Origin: Rhizaria sp. SCN 62-66
Lineage: Eukaryota; Rhizaria, unplaced
NCBI GenBank assembly: GCA_001724265.1
Contig: MEDY01000164.1
Coordinates: 85,178-149,177, forward strand
Length of the DNA stretch: 64,000 nt
Direction: 5' to 3'
Shown here: positions 46,360 to 57,267 of the stretch, piece after piece
How the letters are laid out: the number at the start of each line of letters is the position of its first letter
How positions within the stretch are numbered: position 1 is the stretch's first letter
Made by a program: the position numbers and the translations under genes
The notes under the pieces: generated by a model
What the model was told of the DNA's origin: nothing
The model's input: only the letters and a program-made list of their open reading frames with translations
Databases searched by the model: none

Positions 46360-47134
46360 AGCTGTCATCGATAATGGTATAATCGGAACAACATCAGTCA
46401 AAACAGGAACAAGTGAAACAAGATATGTGTCATAATGACGTCTGTTTTGATATATGAAGGATATATATGCTAGAATACATAATATTAACACTTTTTAATT
46501 CCCCCATTCGATGATGTGAATCACTGCGTACGTGAGCAAGCAACGAGTCAAATGCAGTCTGAGTGAATTGGCTATCTTGAGATTCTGTAAAGTTTAAACA
46601 TGTTTATTTTTAGCATATTACTTATATTGTAAAACAAACATACATCATCGTTGTCGCTAAACCAAACTACACCACTCCAGCAGCAAGAACCAGCACACTG
46701 CAGCACCGAAGCACCACTGTTGGTTAGTGCGTTGTTGCCACAGGTGAATGTTGAGCTATCACCGTTGGATATGGCGTAAGTTAGTTGTGGTATGTACATA
46801 GATCAAGGGGAATCAAGCACAGCGCCAGCTAAATCGCAACGCTAGTGCAGTCTCGCTCCTATTTGTTGTTGTTGGTATTCTTGTTAGCTTAGTATCGTCA
46901 GGGGTCACGGCACCGTCACCGCTGGCACTGCTGAATGTTGCTGTTGCTCATTATTATTGCTCACCTACTACAGTTACAAAACACACACGCACACAGCAAC
47001 ACCAGCCGCAGCAGTAGCAGCTTCAGCAGCGCATAGCACCGCGCATCACAGCATTATCACATCATCCTCGTCATCGTTCTCGCCGCCGCCAGCACTCCGC
47101 ATGTGTGGCGACCGTCCGCGGCGTGGCGAGTGAC
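46360..47134. other. Convergent intergenic region
   Basis: The two 3' ends of PFKFB and ARPC5 face each other. The sequence is AT-rich to ~46850, then carries scattered CA- and CAG-rich simple sequence (46960-47090). A minus-strand frame of 75 codons at 46572-46799 has no gene-like codon use. I see nothing functional here beyond 3' untranslated sequence. Confidence 0.45.
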
Positions 47135-47781
47135 TTAGACGTGCTTGTCGATGAAGGCGCGCATGATGATGCCGTGGCCGTCCTTCTCGACGAGCTTGGC
47201 GTGCCAGATGAGGAGCGACTCGCAGACCTTCTTGTCGCCGCCCTCCATGCACTTAAAAACGTACTTCATCACCGTCGCGCGCTCGTCCTCGGAGAGCTCG
47301 CCCAGCACGTTGTCGATCGCGCCCTTGTCGAGCTGCGCGAAGATGGCCGTGATGGCCGCGACGCCGACCTGCTTGACCTCGGCGGACTTGGAAGTGCTGG
47401 GGAGCTTGCCGACGGCGAGCTTCATGGCCTGCGCCGCCTGGTTGCGCATGATGAGCTGGTTCACCTCGGCCTCGAGCGCCTTCATCTGGGTGAGAGCCTA
47501 AAGATATGCGGGGCGCGCGCGGAAGAAAGAAATAAAAGAATGTGGGAGGTGTGATGTGAAGGTCAAGGTGGTCGAGAGAGAGAGCCAGCAGCAGAGTGAG
47601 AGCTGAGAGAGCAAGGGGGGAGGAGGGTGGCTGATGATAACAAGGAATCTTCTGGGAAAAGGAGCGGAAAGAGGGGATGGAACTAGGAGATTGGAGTATG
47701 GGAAGAGTAGGAGAGAAAAACACGCACCTCCTCGTCAGAGACGCCAGTGCCCTTAATATCGACCTCCTCTTCGTCAGCCAT
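47135..47781 (-). CDS. ARPC5: Arp2/3 complex subunit 5 (p16-Arc)
   Basis: Two exons, 47781-47728 and 47497-47135, joined across a GTGCGT...TAG intron, give 138 residues ending in TAA. ARPC5 is the smallest subunit of the Arp2/3 complex, which nucleates branched actin filaments. It is all-helical and bridges ARPC1 to the complex. The N terminus is short and acidic (MADEEEVDIKGTG). The body has EVNQLIMRNQAAQAMKLAVG, LDKGAIDNVLGELSEDERATVM and the typical closing pattern KYVFKCMEGGDKKVCESLL with LIWHAKLVEKDGHGIIMRAF. Human ARPC5 has 151 residues, so the size fits. The gene is head-to-head with the kinesin gene. A functional Arp2/3 complex implies lamellipodial, phagocytic or endocytic actin in this organism. 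Confidence 0.92.
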
Positions 47782-48538
47782 GCTGCCTGCACGCGTCACG
47801 AAAGGTGGGGGGGAACGTATCCCAGTGTCAAAGAGGCAAAACGAAAAAGAGAAAGTGCGAGAAGTGAGAAGCGGTTCAGGCCGTGGAGATTAAATCACAA
47901 AACAAAGACAACGTGGAGAATACCAAAACGAACTCTGAATCTATAACGCTCGTTCCCCAATCGCACACCAGAGGAACACAAATCAACCACTCGACCAAGC
48001 GGCTTGATTTTAGGAGGCGGTGGCTGGCGCCCGACTGGCCAGACTGGTGACTGTGAGCAGGCTTGAAGTCGTTGGAGAGGCTAAAAAACATGTCTCGTGC
48101 AGTCTACTGGCTCCGATAAACGCGATATTAAGCTTTGTCTAGGTATTGCTTGGCTTTTTCAGCCTTATATTCCTTTTAACAACTGCACTCTAGCGACTTA
48201 TGGCCTTCAAACAGCACGCGCGGAGACGACTGCACACTCACCTCATATCGGCTTTTTGGTCTTTGCCAGGCAATATCTCCCCTTCAATGGCTGCTGTTTG
48301 AGTTTTTATGGCGCGATCAGTTTTTTCACTGTTATTTAATATGTGCATCTTGCGGTATTTTTCTTGCAATGTCACTTATCCCTGCCAACATCTGACTAAT
48401 GCACACCTCACCTCACCGCTTGCTGTCCTCTGTCTTCGCCTCCCTGCTAGCTGTCTTAAGCCTTTTCTAGTCGTTCTATAACATCAACACCACAACCTAG
48501 GCGTTAGTCCTCTTAGTACTGATCTTTGTGTGCTACAA
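47782..48538. promoter_or_regulatory. Divergent intergenic region, ARPC5/kinesin
   Basis: Roughly 750 bases between two divergent cytoskeletal genes. The sequence is mixed and the kinesin-proximal third is pyrimidine-rich. No coding frame is convincing. Promoter function is inferred from the gene layout. Confidence 0.4.
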
Positions 48539-51500
48539 ATGAGCGCGTCAGGCTCCGTCATGGTTGCCGTCCGCGTCCGTCCCTTCAACACTCGGTACGT
48601 TACTTGACCACTCACCACGAATCACGAAACATTCAACAACACGCGACAAAGTTTCACGATAGCTCCTCTTAGCTTTACGCTCACTTCTATCATATGTGTT
48701 TGTCTGTGTTTACTATAATTATTTTTGCTGTCTTAACAGTGAGATCGAGATGGGGGCGAAGCTCTGTGTGCAGATGAACGGCCCGACAACGACCTTAATC
48801 AACCCCGAATCCGGCGAAGATAAGAAGTTTTCCTTCGACTATTCCTACTGGTCGCACGACGGCTTTGACACGAACGAGAACGGCGAGATGGTTGCGCGCG
48901 AAGGGACTAACTATGCGACGCAGCGCATGGTGTTCGACAACCTGGGCCGCGACGTGCTCAACTCGGCCTTCGAGGGCTACAACTCGTGTCTGTTTGCCTA
49001 TGGACAGACAGGCTCCGGCAAGAGCTACTCCATGGTCGGCTACGGCAACAACAAGGGCATCATCCCGATTGTCTGCGAGGAGATGTTCAAGTCGATCGAG
49101 GCCAACACAGACCCGACGATCAAGTACCAAGTCGTGGTGTCAATGCTCGAGATCTACAATGAGTGCGTCAAGGACTTGCTGAACCCCAAGGTGAACCCGC
49201 CGGGCGGACTCAAGATCCGCTCCAAGCCGGGTATCGGCGTGTACGTCGACGACCTCACGCCCGTGCCCGTGGCGAGTTACGCCGCGATCGAGGCGCAGAT
49301 GGAGGCAGGCACACTCAACCGCACGGTCGCGTCGACCAAGATGAACGCCACGTCGTCGCGCGCGCACACCGTGTTCACGATCATCTTCACCAAGCACCGC
49401 TCGGACATGGGGCTGACTTCGGAGACGCAGTCGCGCATGAACCTCGTCGACCTCGCAGGGTCCGAGCGCGCGGAGTCCACAGGGGCGACCGGAGATCGGT
49501 ACGGCAAACTTAGCGATTTACTGGAACAACAAGTAGTGGCACAGATTGTCGCTGCTTTGAGATATTTTTAAGTCATGTCTTCATATATTTGTCTGGGATG
49601 CAAATTGTGCTCATATAACTCACTTTATATCTCTTTTTGACTATAATTTGTTCTATTTGTTTCCGCTGCTTTCCGCTCCTTGTCTTAGGTTGAAGGAAGG
49701 TTGCGCGATTAACGCTTCGTTGTCTGCGCTGGGTAACGTCATCTCGGCGCTGGCCGACATCTCCTCCGGCAAGGCCAAGAAGGGCGCCTTCGTTCCCTAC
49801 CGTAACTCCGCGCTCACACGCCTGCTGCAAGACGCGCTGGGTGGCAACTCGCGCACTATCATGATCTGCGCGCTGTCGCCGGCCGACGTCAACTTTGACG
49901 AGACACTGTCGACGCTGCGGTACGCGGACCGCGCGAAGCAGATCAAGAACAAGATCTTCAAGATGGAGAACCCGACGGACGCGCTCATCGCCAAGCTTAA
50001 GGCCGACAACGCACGCCTTACGGCCATGCTCGAGGGCCGCATCCCGCCCTCGCTGAGCGACGGCGCGGGCGAGGACCCGGCCGCGACCAAGCAGCTGGGC
50101 GACCTGCAGCAGCGCCTCAAGGAGGTCGAGGAAGAGAAGATCGCGAATGAGAAGCTGCTGCGCGAGATGCAGCGCTCGTGGGAGGACAAGCTGCGCGACG
50201 CCGAGGCCGCGGCAGCCGCGGCGGCCGAGGCGGCCGCGGCGGGCGGCACGGGCGGCGCCGTGTCGCTGCGCACGGCCAAGGCGACCACGCGGCCCTTCAT
50301 GGTGAACCTGCATGAAGACCCGCAGATGACGGAGAAAGTTGTCTACGTGTTCAATGAGGGCGCGACGCGCGTCGGCCGCGCGGACGCAGCCGCGCCGCAG
50401 GACGTCGTGCTGTCGGGCCTCAACATCAGGGCCGAGCACGCGCTCGTCAACTATGACTCCAACACCAAAGGTATGATCACATTACTGCAAATAACTATCT
50501 TGTGTTTCACATATACTCTTGTATTCATGCTGAATTTGACAGATATTGGTAAAGTTATATTATTTTATATTGTTCCATAATTTTATCTCACCGTACTTCT
50601 ATCTTGTGTGTATTTAACGTCATTTAGCGCTGACCGTTGCGGTAATCGACCCCGAGACGAAGCTCTTCATCAACGGCACTGCCCTGCGCACCCCGGGCGT
50701 GGCACGCCCCTTGGCGCACGGCGACCGCCTGCTGCTGGGCAACAACTTCGTGTTCCGCGTCGAGTTCCCCCCGCCGGCCGCGGACTCTGACGCGCCGCCT
50801 GTGCTGGTGGATCCCGCGTTCCAGGGCGCCGGAGCATGGGCTGCGGCCATGGCCGAGTTCCAGGCCGCGCAGGGCCGCGGCGGCGCTGGAGCGGGTGGGG
50901 ACGGCGACGGCGCCGAGGACGCCGAGGTGGCGAAGCTGCGGAAGCAACTGGAGGAACTGCAGCGCGAGCGCGATGAAAGCAAGGGTGCCGCGGCGACGGC
51001 AGCGGCCGCTGGCGAGATCAAAGAGATTCAGGAGGCGCTCAAGTGGAAGCGCCGGTCGAAGAAGCTCAAGCAGGACGTAGACGCCATGTCGCCGATGATT
51101 CATGAGGCCAACTCGCTAGCTGATGAGCTGGGCAAAGAACTTGTGTTTGAGGTCAAGATCGAGGTCGTCCGCAAGGGCCCCCTTAAGGTACGCAATGAAA
51201 GCAAAAATATGTCGATCTCATTCATATGACTCTTGAGAAAGAAAACTTATCTATATTTAACTATGTTGTGAATAATGGTTTTTAAGGTGAATTACTTTAT
51301 CTAAGCTTGATTTTTAATCGCTAACACTCATCCTTACTCACGCTTTTTTCACTCTCTTTGTAGGCGAACGTGTGCATGCGTCGCCCGTCTAATCGCGAAG
51401 TGTGGGTGTGGGACATCGAGACGTTCGAGTCGCGCCTGTTCCTGATGCGCGAGCTCTTCAACCGCGTGCTGGAGCACGGCCCGCAGACGATTCCGCGCGA

Positions 51501-52894
51501 GTTGGACCCGTTCTGGGAGCCGACGCAGCCCACGGTCCTGGGCCAGTCGTTCGTGTACCTCAAGGCGCTGGCGCAGCTTGTCGAGGTTGACGGCACGTTC
51601 CGCGTCGTCGACGCGCGCGGGCTGGCGCAGGGCGAGCTCAAGGCCGAGATCGTGCCGCTGGGCTCGCGCGGCGAGGAGCTGCCATACTTGCGGTCTTCTT
51701 CTGAACTGCTCGGTATGGCCGTGACGTTCGAAGTTAAGACGCCCTTCGTGACCAACGTGCCCGCGACTCACGTCACGGACTTGCAGATGTCGTTCCAGTT
51801 CCAGGACAAGGAGTTTTGCTTCCCTGCCGCCAGTGTTGCGCTCGCGGGCGCAGGCGCCACGGCCACGTTCAACTACACGCAGCGACTCCCTGTCACCGTG
51901 GACCAGGTATGTTGAACTTTTAATTGAACTTATCGTACATATATCGTCTCATACTAGATCTAACTTATCTTGTATCGTACTAATATCTACTCATTCTACT
52001 TGTGTCACTTGTTTTATGTCTCTGTTGTAGCCTTTCCTGACGTACCTGCTGACGGAGGCGATCACGTTCGTGGTCAAGGGCAAGCCCGCGCGCAGCGACG
52101 AGCTGCCCACGGACATGCTCCGCATCGCGCTCAAGCGCAGGGCGAAGATCAACTCCGCGCCCACGCTCACTCTCGCACACAGCGCCAACGCCGCCGCCGC
52201 CGCCGCGATCGCGTCCGCTGCGCCCGTCGCCGCCCCCGCGCCCGTCGCGGTCCCTGTTGCCGTCATTACCGCTGCTTTGAGCAACGCCGCCTTGTCCCCC
52301 TCGAGCTCGGGCTCCAGCTCCAGCGCGGGCGCGGGTGCGGTGCCGAGCGCGGGTCTGTGCAGCCAGTGCCAGGAGACTGCGGCGACGCTGTGGTGCACCG
52401 AGTGCGCGCGCCGGCTCTGCGCGACGTGCTTCCCCGTGCTGCACAAGGCCGCGCGCAGGCGGGATCACTCCGCGCTGCCCCTCGACATCGCCATCGAGTC
52501 CCTCTCTACCGCCTCTGGCGCGGCCTCGGGCTCGGCCTCTGGCGGCAAAGCTGGCGGCAGCGTGCTGTGCAGTAAGTGCGGGGAAAACGCGGCGACGGTG
52601 CAGTGCGGCGAGTGCGGCCCGGGCACGGTGTACTGCGATAATTGCAACGGCATGATGCACAAGGCGCCCAGTCGCCGCGACCACGCGCGCACGCTGCTCC
52701 AGTCCCAACCTCAGCCCCAGCAGCAGCGGCAAACTGCCAATGCAGGCGCCGGGGCCATGTGCGGGCTGTGCAAGGACAACCCGGCGGTGGTGACGTGCGC
52801 CGAGTGCGAGGGCGCGGCCTACTGCGAAACGTGCAACGCGCTGCGGCATAAGGCGCCTAGCCGCCGCGACCACGTGCGTGCGCCGATCGCGTGA
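48539..52894 (+). CDS. Kinesin-3 family motor with FHA domain and C-terminal B-box-like zinc fingers
   Basis: Six exons (48539-48594, 48740-49498, 49689-50470, 50628-51187, 51364-51906, 52031-52894) join in phase to 1187 residues ending in TGA. The motor domain (~1-350) has [11 protein letters not shown], the P-loop [11 protein letters not shown], switch [12 protein letters not shown] and switch [19 protein letters not shown] followed by [21 protein letters not shown]. The neck and a short coil follow. An FHA domain lies at ~475-580 ([38 protein letters not shown]); motor plus FHA defines kinesin-3, the long-range plus-end cargo motors. A coiled coil is near 640-700. Residues ~720-930 resemble the conserved post-FHA region of KIF1/KIF13 proteins. 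The C terminus has three similar Cys/His units at ~1007-1045, 1078-1120 and 1141-1183, each C-x2-C-x8-C-x2-C, two more Cys pairs, then HKA-x-x-RRDH. These look like B-box or related zinc fingers. No PH domain is seen. This C-terminal arrangement is not one I know for kinesin-3. Confidence 0.93.
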
Positions 52895-54140
52895 GAAACG
52901 GGCGAACGCTGGATCAATAGGAGAAATATGTTAAATAATGTGTATATAATGATGAATTGTAGTGATGCGCGAAAGCGGGCGTGGAAACCTGCGGTTATAT
53001 AGAGTCTTTAGCTTGGGGCGGTTACTGCCTGAGAACGACAAATTCGCAATAAAGCACGTTATATTCTTTCTTTTAGGTACAAAACATGCTCATACTCTGA
53101 AATAAAATGCTGATAGTGTGCATGTAAAATTGTATTGCTTGATATGCAATATATAGATGTATATCAACGCAATTTAGCGTGCAAAAATGCTGCACGCGGT
53201 CGAAATCTTTATTATATTTAAAGAATATAAAATCATCGATCTGCGTAAAATTTTATCAGAAATCTTTGCTGTCCACATCTTAAACAACTTTCCAAACTTC
53301 TACTGGCAAATCTCTGTTAGGCTATGAGTAACAGAACGCAGACAGCGATGTATTTATTTGAAAATGGCAAGTTAAAACGGACATATTGACTCAAAGAAGA
53401 CAATTGGGAAACGAACTACAGAGTTGTTGGAGCTGAGACGGACATTTGAAGGAAAAGTGTTGTAGCCGGCGATAGACTCAGAAATAAGTAACAAAACAAG
53501 CCAAAAGAAATAGTTCAAGATAAGATTTGTCACAAAAGTTACTCAATCATGAATAATATGACCATAAAAAAGCGATATGCATGCTCGAAAACGGAAAATG
53601 TCCCCTTCGAGTGACCGTGAGCGCAACTGGCAAGAGGGTAAGGGGCAGAGCTGTTGGTGCACTCGCGGCCCTCTTTGGAAGCAGTTCTGAGTCCTTTAGA
53701 CACGTTCCGGCCGACTATTTTCATTATGACTGTGCACTTGCACTTAGTTTCTTTATCTTCATTGAACGCAACTGGGAGTTGTGGGGACTGTGGAGCTCCG
53801 TTAGTGTTCTTAGCCGAGCAACTGGTTGCTTCAAAACGACGTCTCTTGGCTATTCTGTTTAGTTGCTTTTGCCGACCAAGAGCGCGCATGCTCGTTCTGT
53901 TTTTGTTTGTGCCATTATATATCAACTTATTTCTGCACATACGACTTTTGCTCATTCTAATCCATCTTGTTCTGTCGCCGTATTGCACAGAAAGAGCCAC
54001 TCTTTCTTCGCCTCCACAAGCCTTCCCACTTCCCCCGCTTCCCGGTTCCCAGCTCTGTATCGACACCCTGTTCGACGCAGAGCGCACAGAACCCCACACC
54101 TTTCCGCCCCGCGTCGCGCCGCTCTCGCCGCGTCTCGTTC
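52895..54140. other. AT-rich intergenic region
   Basis: Contains the 3' untranslated part of the kinesin gene, with AATAAA signals near 53047 and 53100, then long AT-rich sequence to ~53560. From 53580 onward composition rises in GC. Several overlapping short frames are open there but none has the codon bias of established genes until 54141. No RNA gene is evident. Confidence 0.4.
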
Positions 54141-54641
54141 ATGCGCAAGAGTCACTGCCGCATCTCAATCCCTCTGCTTTTGATCGCCACCCTGCACTTC
54201 ATCGTTTACTTCTCCGCCGTTACCCAGACCAACGCCTGCACCTTCCTTATCCGCGAGTCCGCGAACACCAAGCACCTCTCGTACCACGCCATCAACCCGT
54301 ACGCCGCTCAGTTCGGCCACGCTCGCTACCACCACTTCTCGTCGCTCTTTCTCGCACTTCGCTAGCTCTAGGCCCGAGGGCGGCTAAGCCACCTCGCCCG
54401 CGCGCAGCGCTCTCCCGGACTCCAACAGCTCGCGACTTCGGCCCTTAAGCGAACACTCGCGCTTTCTCGACACAAACAAGCGCTTTCTTCCGCGACAGGA
54501 CTTACTTCAGGCTCAGGCGCAGGTTTCGGCTCCACCGGCACAGGCTTCAGTTCAGGTTCCTCGGACTCAGACTCGGACGCTAACAACAGTAACTTTATCG
54601 CTTACACCGCTGCTGCAAACACTCTTGCTCTCTCTGCGTAA
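54141..54641 (+). CDS. Possible small secreted or membrane protein with two in-frame TAG codons
   Basis: From the ATG at 54141, codons up to 54362 nearly all end in C or G, as in the firm genes here. They begin with a basic and hydrophobic segment like a signal peptide (MRKSHCRISIPLLLIATLHF), then mixed sequence including HAINPYAAQFGHARYHH. TAG occurs at 54363-54365 and 54369-54371. The same frame then continues open to TAA at 54639-54641 and ends with Gly/Ser- and Asp-rich sequence typical of this genome (SGSSDSDSDANNSN). Reading both TAGs as sense codons gives 166 residues. The second half has weaker codon bias and another frame is also open there, so it may not be coding. Otherwise the gene would be a 74-residue protein ending at the first TAG, or leader sequence of the bZIP gene. 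Confidence 0.35.
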
Positions 54642-54900
54642 GACTCGTTCCTGTTATTTAGTTTCCCCCAAAGTCTTTGTTCCCACAGTTACCTTCTTGT
54701 TTCCTGTTTTCTTCTCCTCAACCACCACTCGGTTAAGTGTAAACTCCACGATCAAAAGCAGAGGTTGATACATCCAGTTTGTTCAAACCTTCGCACAAAC
54801 ACCACACCGGTTCTTTTCTTTTCCCCCGTTTCTTTACTTTCATCGTCTTTTACTTCGTTCGTCGCTTGCACGTTTGCAACACAACAAACACACCACCACG

Positions 54901-57267
54901 ATGGATTTTTTCTCTCCTTTCTCCTCTGCTGCCGACTCTGTCGCTGCCTCTGCCCACGGCCACGGCCACTTGCACTCCACGACTGGCGTGCTGCCCGTCG
55001 GCCACCTCGCCCGCAGCCGCAGCCACAGCACGGCCGATAACGACAACATCGCCAACCTCAGCACGGGCGACGACAACGCCCTGTCGCTCCTCGCCTTCCC
55101 CCCTCTCCAGCTCCAGCCGCTCAACCCGCACCACGCCCACGGCCACGACAGCATTCTCGGTCTCGACCATGCTCTCGGCGGCGGCTTGACTTCCAACAAC
55201 ACCAACACCAGCGCCAACAACGCTAACAGCAACAGCAACAGCAACAGCAACAACAGCGAAGCTGCTTCTGCTCGCTTTGCTAACAACAACATTATGTCAC
55301 ACAACAACGATATCAATGCTAACACCAACAACAACATCAACAACAACTCTACAACTCACGACAACGCATACGGCCACTATCACGCTTCCGTCTCCGCTTC
55401 CGCTTCTGCGTCCTCTGTCGCCGCCGCGCCCGCCGCCGCCGCGTTCCCGCACGCCGCGCTCGCGCTTAACTCCATGGCCAACGCCGCCGCCGCCGCCGCC
55501 GCGGCTGCCGCCGCCGTTTCCGCGTGCTCTGCGCCTGCGACGTCGGTTGTGACGGCGCCCGCGCGCTCCGGCCGCGGCTCCCGCGCCTCGCCCTCCGCCC
55601 TGCCCGCCTCGGCCTCGGCCTCCCACTCGGCCTCGGCCGCCCCCGCCTCTGCGACCTGCGCATCTGTGGTGGTGACGGCAACGGGCCGCCAGGTGCGCCG
55701 CGCCGCGCCTACCGACGCCAGCGACGGCTACGCCTCCAGCGCCGGCAACGGCAGTGGCAACGGCAACGGCTACGGCAGCAACGGCTCTGCGTCGTCGGTG
55801 CAGCACCAGTCGAAGCGCACGCGCGTCGCCAAGCAGCCCGCGGCCGGCGGCAAGTCCACTGCCTCGGCTTCAATGGCCAACGGCCGCCGCGGCGGTCGCC
55901 AGCAGCAACAGCAGCAACAGCAGCAGCAGCAGCGCGGCAGCGCGAGCTCTGACTCTGATTCGGAGACCGACGGCCTGGCTTCCGTCTACAGCCACGGCCA
56001 CAGCGGTGGTCGCGGCTACGGCGCGTACTCAGCTCACGGACACACCTCGTTGCACTACCACGGAAGCCACGGCCACAGCGGCGGCGGCAGCGGCAGCGGC
56101 AGCGCGCTCGACGACGATACCCACAGCCTGACCGACGGCCGCGACTCGCCCAGCTTCGGGCTCGACGCGGCCGCGGCGGCGCTGCTCGACGGAGACTGCG
56201 ACGGCGACGGCGGCGACGGCGACACCTTCGACCTGCGCGCGGCCGCCGTCGCGGGCGGCATCGACCCCGCGCTGCTGTCGGCCGAGCAGATCCGGCTCCT
56301 GGTTGAGGAGAACTCCCTCAAGAAGCAGCGTCTCGCGCGCAAGGCCGCCCTCGCGCGCGCGTCGCGGCAGAAGAAGAAGAGCAAGCTCGACGAGCTCGAG
56401 GACGAGAACGCGCGGCTCCGCGAAGAGCTCGCCGCCGCGCGCACCGCGCTGCTGCGCGCTGCCGCGGGGCCGCCCGTCGCCCACCCCGCCTCGGCCGCCG
56501 CCGCCGCCGCCGCCGCGCACGCGCACGCGCACGCGCAGTCCCAGCTTTACCAGCGCCAGCAGCAGCAGTTGCAGCAGCAGCAACAGCACTCGTGGCTGGC
56601 GCCCGGGTCCGCCTCGTCGAGCGCGCCGTCCTCCGTCCCCGGCTCGCCGCTCTCCGTCTCCTCCGGCTCCGGCTCTGTCTCGAACGCTGGCTCGAACGCC
56701 AGCGTGAACGCGAATGTGGCGCCGATGCTGCCCGCGGCCGCCGCCTCGGTCATTGCCGCCGTCGCCAGCGCCAACGCCGTCTCTGGCAGCGCTGCCGGCA
56801 GAGTGACCGGAGTGCCGAGCCCGCTCTCGCTCTCCCGCGCCGGCTCCGACCACGGCGACAACGGCAATGGAAACGGCAACGGCAACGGCAGCAGCAGCAG
56901 CACCGCGATCACTACCGCCACCGCCACCGCCTCCGACGCCGTGGCGCCTGCGCCCGCGACTGCCGCCACCGCCGCTGCCGCCGCTGCCGCCGGCGTCTTC
57001 GCTCCCGCGGTGGCTGCGAGTGCGGCCGACGCCGAGGCTCTGCGCGCGACGCTGGTCCAGATCGCGTCGCTGATGGCGCCCGTCCTGTCGCACCTGCTGC
57101 CCGCCGCCGCCGCCGCGTTCCCGGCTGCCGCCGCCGCCGCCGCCGCCGCTGCCGCCTCGGCCGCCGCGGCGAACGGCAAGGCCGTCGCCGCCCCGCCGTC
57201 GCCCGCTGCCACCGCCGCCGTCATCATTGCTGCTGCGGCTGGCTCTGACGCGAGCGGGTCGCAGTAA
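54901..57267 (+). CDS. bZIP-like transcription factor with atypical basic region
   Basis: Intronless frame of 788 residues from ATG 54901 (preceded by ACCACG) to TAA. The frame extends a few codons upstream but with no earlier ATG. Most of it is low-complexity: His-Gly, polyasparagine, polyalanine, a polyglutamine run near 340 and Ser-rich tracts. At residues ~470-520 lies a bZIP-like segment: LVEENSLKKQRLARKAALA, then RASRQKKKSKLDELEDENAR and a leucine zipper with Leu/Asn spaced by seven (L-x6-N-x6-L-x6-L). bZIP proteins bind DNA as dimers through the basic region. The invariant Asn of the N-x7-R signature is replaced by Lys and the next conserved Ala is displaced by Leu, while the SRQKKK half and zipper are good. 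It is either a divergent bZIP with altered specificity or a coiled-coil protein that mimics one. A regulatory nuclear role is inferred. Confidence 0.65.
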   Translation: MDFFSPFSSAADSVAASAHGHGHLHSTTGVLPVGHLARSRSHSTADNDNIANLSTGDDNALSLLAFPPLQLQPLNPHHAHGHDSILGLDHALGGGLTSNNTNTSANNANSNSNSNSNNSEAASARFANNNIMSHNNDINANTNNNINNNSTTHDNAYGHYHASVSASASASSVAAAPAAAAFPHAALALNSMANAAAAAAAAAAAVSACSAPATSVVTAPARSGRGSRASPSALPASASASHSASAAPASATCASVVVTATGRQVRRAAPTDASDGYASSAGNGSGNGNGYGSNGSASSVQHQSKRTRVAKQPAAGGKSTASASMANGRRGGRQQQQQQQQQQQRGSASSDSDSETDGLASVYSHGHSGGRGYGAYSAHGHTSLHYHGSHGHSGGGSGSGSALDDDTHSLTDGRDSPSFGLDAAAAALLDGDCDGDGGDGDTFDLRAAAVAGGIDPALLSAEQIRLLVEENSLKKQRLARKAALARASRQKKKSKLDELEDENARLREELAAARTALLRAAAGPPVAHPASAAAAAAAAHAHAHAQSQLYQRQQQQLQQQQQHSWLAPGSASSSAPSSVPGSPLSVSSGSGSVSNAGSNASVNANVAPMLPAAAASVIAAVASANAVSGSAAGRVTGVPSPLSLSRAGSDHGDNGNGNGNGNGSSSSTAITTATATASDAVAPAPATAATAAAAAAAGVFAPAVAASAADAEALRATLVQIASLMAPVLSHLLPAAAAAFPAAAAAAAAAAASAAAANGKAVAAPPSPAATAAVIIAAAAGSDASGSQ

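Noticed and set aside
44338-46491. 717-codon minus-strand open frame opposite the PFKFB catalytic domains
   Set aside because: It lies directly over conserved kinase and phosphatase codons. Lack of stops follows from the GC-ending codon bias of the sense strand.
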